From NCBI GenBank assembly GCA_012934845.2, contig WNNJ02002209.1, positions 1-64,000 of the forward strand: a stretch of DNA of 64,000 bases. The letters are read 5' to 3'. This DNA is from Pomphorhynchus laevis (lineage: Eukaryota; Acanthocephala; Palaeacanthocephala; Echinorhynchida; Pomphorhynchidae). Shown here piece after piece: positions 59,541-64,000 of the stretch. Position numbers and translations under genes: made by a program. The notes beneath the pieces are model-generated. The model did no database searches. It was not told the origin of the DNA and saw nothing but the letters and a program-made list of their open reading frames with translations. Numbering within the stretch: the stretch's first letter is position 1; each line of letters opens with the position of its first letter.

Positions 59541-59800
59541 ACCGTCCAACAGCCACAGCACTGTTACTACAAGCAACTTGCGATTCAACATGCCGTAACA
59601 TCTGTTCTAGTCAGGATTGAAGGGTTCAGCAAGTTTGCCTTTTACTGCCCTGTGCCTTGTTATACTGCTTTTACTTGTTTTACTCTTTATACTGCCTTGT
59701 TTTTTCATTTTCGCTATTGTTTCTGAACTCTCAACAGCCTGGACACAAAAACTTGTGGCACTACTCGCGTTTTATTGTTCGTCAGAACATATTCGTTTAA
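59337..59800. repeat. 75-bp direct repeat at the LINE 5' end
   Basis: CTCTCAACAACCTGGACACA through GTTCGTCAGAACAGATTCGT (59338-59413) recurs at 59727-59802 as CTCTCAACAGCCTGGACACA ... CAGAACATATTCGT with about five changes. The 314 bp between them include poorly structured sequence, so a second 5'-end fragment of the same LINE is likely. Confidence 0.8.
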
Positions 59801-59859
59801 GATGTTTGTAATTATATGTTATTTATCTCAAATGTAATTAGTGTAAGTAGTTAATAGAG

Positions 59860-60070
59860 ATAACAAGATAGTTCGATCCTGATTATATAGTTATCAGGTT
59901 TATTATAATAGTTATCAGATTTAGATCCCTATTCCTCGACATAACGTAGAAGCGTGGTCAAATATGTGCTAATGACGTATTTCCTCTGATTAAATTTGAT
60001 TATCTGTTGTATATTATTCTAATACAAAGTATATTATTTATAATCCATAATTTTTTCTCTTAATTGTTTA
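59860..60070 (-). mobile_element. Penelope-like 3' tail fragment
   Basis: Decayed tail words (CATTAGC...GTCATTA, CTATTCCTCGAC...AACGTAG, and the TAATACAAAGTATATTATTTAT run) matching the tail at 55740-55870 on the same strand. No RT motif. Confidence 0.55.
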
Positions 60071-60659
60071 AATATTTTTTTATTAAATTCTAATAAATTT
60101 CAAAATAGTAGAAAATAATAGGCCTACGATGACTATTATTTGTGTAGATTAAAAGAAAAATTATATAAAAATATTTGTTTCTTGAGACGGCAGTTTAAAA
60201 TTGCTTACGTTTGAAGTTTGTTCTTAATTTTTAAAACATGAGTAGTCCGTTACTGAAATCCCTTGTTTTTGGACGATTCAAAAATTGGATTTTAAAAGCG
60301 CCACGAAATCTGTTCAGATTGTTTGATATAAGGATATTTTGAAATGAGCAGTTTGATTTGATCTTTTGATACTAAAAGCGGTGCATCATATTTATGATGT
60401 AATATATTTATTTAATTTTTTATAAATTCTATTATAAAATTGAAAGATTAGAGCAGGCTTAGATAAATAAAATAATTTATAAAAATTGAATAAATACTTA
60501 TTAAAATTCAATAAATAAAATTAATATATTCTTTAATTCATTAATTATTATATTTTTTAAATTAGATAAATTAATAAAATAAATTTTAAGTTTAAATTAT
60601 TATTTAATTAAATTTAATTGAGTTAATTTTATTGATAAAATAATTAATTTTATTATTAA

Positions 60660-60795
60660 TTTTCATAATTAATTAGATTATCTAGTATCTTATTCTAATA
60701 CAAGCATGTTGTATATTATTTATTCATAAAAAATTTTTGCCTTGTAGTTTAAATTTATTTTTAATGATATTTTGTTGATTTATATTTCTCCGTTA
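60660..60795 (-). mobile_element. Penelope-like 3' fragment
   Basis: GATTATCTAGTATCTTATTC, TTGTATATTATTTATTCATA and TAGTTTAAATTTATTTTTAA match 54560-54650, the 3' end of a Penelope-like piece. Preceding AT-rich sequence (60420-60660) also parallels 54340-54560, so the two regions may share a longer duplication. Confidence 0.55.
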
Positions 60796-61545
60796 TTATT
60801 ATATGTCGACTTCCAAGGGAGTGAAGCTCGTAAGGAAACATCACATCGAATAAAAAAACAGAAAAAAACGTAAAAAACATCAAGAGTTCACGAGGTCAAG
60901 CTTTAGGCGTTCTTTGAATTGCACAGCAGAAGAGCTGTTGATTACACCAGGTGATAATCCATTCCGTCGTTTACAGACGCGATCCATCACTGTCGTGCAA
61001 TTTGTTCGATGCTTTGAGCGATGCTTCAAACATAGCTCGTGTCCACGTAACATTGAGGATTCACGAAGACAGAACAGCTGCTTACACGGATGGTTAGGCA
61101 CGCGCAGCGACATCCACACTAGTGTAAGATCTGCAATCAACAGATCGCATTCAATAGATCTTATACCCAACGTCTCTAGTATAACTGGATAAGGAATGGA
61201 GCGAGTTGCCGGAACCAATTGCATGGCTCTTCTCAAAATGTTGTCGAATTCACTCAATTCTGATTTCAGTTGAGGGTGTGTCGCGTGAAATGCATAGAGC
61301 ATATGTGAATTTAAGAGACTCGAATATACAATGCGTAAAGCCTTTGGATCAAGTCGTCTAACGTTTCGATGAAGAAATCCTAAAATTCTATGGCATTTTG
61401 CAATAATCGCAGAAGAATGAAGACGAGATTTTAAATTGGAGGAGATAACAACACCTAGATCAGTAAAGTGATTTACTGATTCGATAACTGTTGAGCTGAA
61501 TTGATAAGAAGGGGAAGGTAATCGGGATTGACCAATTCTCATATG
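60796..61545 (-). mobile_element. CR1-like LINE C-terminal fragment
   Basis: A 220-codon frame (61542-60880): RIGQSRLPSPSYQFSSTVIE, HFTDLGVVISSNLKSRLHSS, ILETLGIRSIECDLLIADL, SRKHRTNCTTVMDRVCKRRN-like end. Its first ~140 residues match the N-terminal part of the chimeric frame at 25928-25450 at high identity. It then shows the natural C-terminus of that LINE, which the chimera lacks. 3' tail ends in TAATAATAA near 60796. Confidence 0.85.
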
Positions 61546-61654
61546 TCGACAGAAATATAAGAAATAAAAATAAAATGCATCAAATTTGCTTAAAAATAAG
61601 CAGAATAATTTTATATCAAAAATACTAGGAAAACAATGTCCATAGATTAATAAT

Positions 61655-62640
61655 AACTTGTCAGTAGGACAAATCAGATCAGATAACTGAGCCTACTTAT
61701 TTTATACTATATACATTAAGAATAAAGATAAATGATTTTAAATAACAAATAATTATATAAGATTGTACACAATTTATATTTATATAATGATAAAAATTTA
61801 TTTCATTAAGAATTACATTCGTGTCGGACTCAACTTGTTTCGTCTTTTGATGAAAATAAAACTATAGATACGAGTAGTTTTAACTTTACAATTAAAAATA
61901 TCATTGCATTCGCGAAAAGCGGCTACAATGGTATGGCCACATGCGGACTTCGTAACGAAGCGGAACAAACATTGAAGAAAAGAAGAAGTGTATTTTTAAT
62001 TTTACAAATTCTTTATTTGTTAGCTTTCGACCGTTTGTTCTTTCCAAGCATTGTGTATAATTTTAAAATGTCGAAAGCTAGCAAATAAAGAAATTATAAA
62101 ATTAAAAATACTCGTGATTATACTTTTATTTTCACCAACAATGAAACAAATAAAATTTATTATTCAAATTTGAAATAAAAGTCAATTTTTATAAATTTTT
62201 ATTAATAAGAAAAGGAAGGAGGTGTAAGAAAGCAAGTATGATATGGTTCTAACATGTAATGATAGCGAGACAATTATACATAGCATGCGTTCATACTACT
62301 ATTATAAATATCTATAGACGATTAAATGCAAATATGGTGTCTGGAAACCATAAATGCGAACTTGACAGTAACTGATGTCTCGATGTGTAATGCCGTCGTA
62401 CAGAAAAACTTATTTACAGGCCACCAGAGCGAATTCCGCAACTAATTGAAACGAAAACTGAAGATCAGTGCAAAGAATAGTTGCTTAGCAACTTTATGGT
62501 CAATGACTTGGGAAAGTTCAATTAATCAGATCAGATAACTGAGTCTACGTATTTTATACGGTATATAAATAAAAATAAAGACAAATAATAAATGATTATA
62601 TAAGATTTTATACAATTTATATTTATATAAAGTTAAAATT
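61655..62640. repeat. direct repeat pair, about 120 bp each
   Basis: CAGATCAGATAACTGAGCCT ... ATTATATAAGATTGTACACA (about 61668-61790) recurs at about 62524-62640 as CAGATCAGATAACTGAGTCT ... GATTTTATACAATTTATATT. They flank the 61990-62111 foldback. No coding capacity. Confidence 0.7.
61990..62111. repeat. inverted repeat, 42-bp arms
   Basis: GTATTTTTAATTTTACAAATT...TAGCTTTCGAC (61990-62031) and its near reverse complement (62070-62111), loop 38 bp, few mismatches. Non-coding, probably a small foldback element. Confidence 0.88.
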
Positions 62641-62974
62641 TAAAATTGAAATTCAATTTAAATACGATATAAAATCAGAAATGTTTTCAATTAAATTTGC
62701 AAAATGTAAGACGAAAGTCTTTTATTAAATCTAATTGCCAATAAATGCAGACGAGTCGAGTAATCGTCAGCCAACATTAAAAGGACCGAAACGTGAAACG
62801 TAGATATTGGATCTGTAGCTGGTGAGGACCACAAATACAGAAATGTAGCGTACTGCTGTTAGCGTATATATAGGATTTAAGTAGCGTGCAGGATAAAAAT
62901 AGTCATCAAAATTTCAATAGTAACAATGACTGCACAGTTATATAAACTTAAAATTCGGAAACAAACTATAGATG

Positions 62975-63870
62975 AATTGAAAACTGTTGGTGGCATTATA
63001 TTAATAAGAAATAATGTTCAATATAACTTTTCTAAATTAACACGAACAGGAAAGTATAAACCTTCATGCTTTTTACAACCTTTGTCGGGAAGCTTAACCC
63101 AAAATGCGCCTACCGCAGACGCCACCCCCAATGGGTCATTTCGATTTTAATCTACTCATAACTACAAGGTGGTTTTATCAGTGTGGTCCTGTAGCTAAAC
63201 AACTTCGACAGTACTTAATCCTCAGTAAACCTTTAAAAGGAATTCACTACGCGCACGCTCCTCCACCGGTGATCAGCCTTATATCTGGTATGGTTTGCGT
63301 AAGCAGTGACTTTACAGAACAGCCCGTGTGATATTGTTCCTTCATCAGCTTACTAGGTTTGCTGAACAAGCAACACGCTTGTATACAGCTGAAACACAAT
63401 GCACGAGCAAAAGCTCTCTGGCTACAAAGCACAAGCAAAGCTCTAGCTCAGATGCTAAGTTTCGCCACTTCACATATAGCGGTTATATGAATTGAAAACT
63501 ACTGGTGACGTTATATTAATAAGAAAGAATTTCAATACAACTTTTTTAATTAACACGAACAGGTAAGTATAAACCTGCATGCGTTTTTGCAACTTTCGTC
63601 GGGAAGCTTAACCAGGAATGTACCTACCACAAACGCCTAGCCCCCCCAATGGGGCGTTTCGACCTTAGTCTACTCATATCTACAGGATGTCTCATTAGTG
63701 TGGCCTTATAGCTACACAACTTCGACAGTACTTAATCCACAGTAAACCTCTGAATTGGAGTCACTAAGCGCGCCCTCCTCCACCGGTGACCAGCCTTACA
63801 TCTGGTATGGTTTGCGTAAGAAGTGGCTTCACATGACAGCACGTGTGCTATCGTTCCAAAACTATAGATG
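62975..63870. repeat. direct repeat pair, about 375 bp each, to the window edge
   Basis: 62980-63345 and 63492-63862 share GTTATATTAATAAGAAA, TAACACGAACAGG, GTCGGGAAGCTTAACC, AACTTCGACAGTACTTAATC, CCTCCACCGGTGA-CAGCCTTA and ATCTGGTATGGTTTGCGTAA. Roughly four fifths identical. A further shared word (TTTCAATTAAATTTGCA-AATGTAAGAC) occurs at 62690 and at 63975, so the repeat unit continues past the right edge. Not obviously coding; family unknown. Confidence 0.75.
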
Positions 63871-64000
63871 ACTAGCTTGAAAATTGCAATTAATTGCAAA
63901 AATAGGCAGATTTTCAAATTGAGGGTTGCACCTTCTTTTCCCAACTCTGATTTAATTCGAAATCAGAAATCATTTCAATTAAATTTGCAGAATGTAAGAC

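Noticed and set aside
62808-62860. Hammerhead-like CTGGTGAG...CAGAAA
   Set aside because: The invariant A of CTGANGA is G, and no pairing stem II or cleavage-site stem could be found.
1-64000. tRNA, rRNA or CRISPR loci
   Set aside because: Only the SINE heads resemble tRNA; no cloverleaf gene, rRNA segment or regularly spaced repeat array was seen.

Overview
This is a strongly AT-rich piece of an animal nuclear genome, most likely an insect. It has spliced genes with canonical GT-AG introns, some under 50 bp, and dense layers of LINEs, Penelope-like elements, Ty3/Gypsy relatives and a tRNA-derived SINE. The AT-richness, repeat mix and a secreted Toll-like leucine-rich-repeat (LRR) gene would fit a parasitoid wasp, but that is inference. 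Nothing looks bacterial: no operons, CRISPR arrays or rRNA. Only three host-type loci can be supported, all on the minus strand. (1) 470-9737: a divergent TSR1-like ribosome-biogenesis gene, seen as nine phase-compatible exons and running off the left edge; six-frame reading largely hides it because the exons are short. (2) 9973-10569: a single-LIM-domain protein. (3) 42302-46964: a two-exon gene for a secreted LRR protein of about 539 residues with no visible membrane anchor or TIR domain; its 3-kb intron holds two Penelope-like copies and a piece of its first exon is repeated in inverted orientation upstream. Layout: 0-10 kb is the TSR1-like gene with repeat-filled introns. 10.5-20 kb holds fragments of an RT-nuclease family, LINEs and a Penelope-like element. 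20-29 kb is a LINE block: one long L2-like copy, a chimeric CR1-like copy with a 620-codon frame, and a plus-strand L2-like copy lacking its reverse transcriptase (RT). 29.6-36.7 kb is a nested stack in which a Gypsy-type fossil lies between two LINE pieces and is itself split by another LINE. 36.7-42 kb holds an RT-nuclease fragment and a young LTR element inserted in an L2-like LINE, with 5-bp target duplications. 42-47.5 kb is the LRR gene. 47.9-53.5 kb has an RTE-type LINE tail, two copies of a tRNA-derived SINE, a Gypsy-type fossil and LINE pieces. 54-64 kb is a Penelope-like cluster, a CR1-like LINE with ORF1, endonuclease and RT tail, and degenerate repeats to the right edge. The host genes show no functional link to one another; the window reads as a gene-poor, transposon-rich region.
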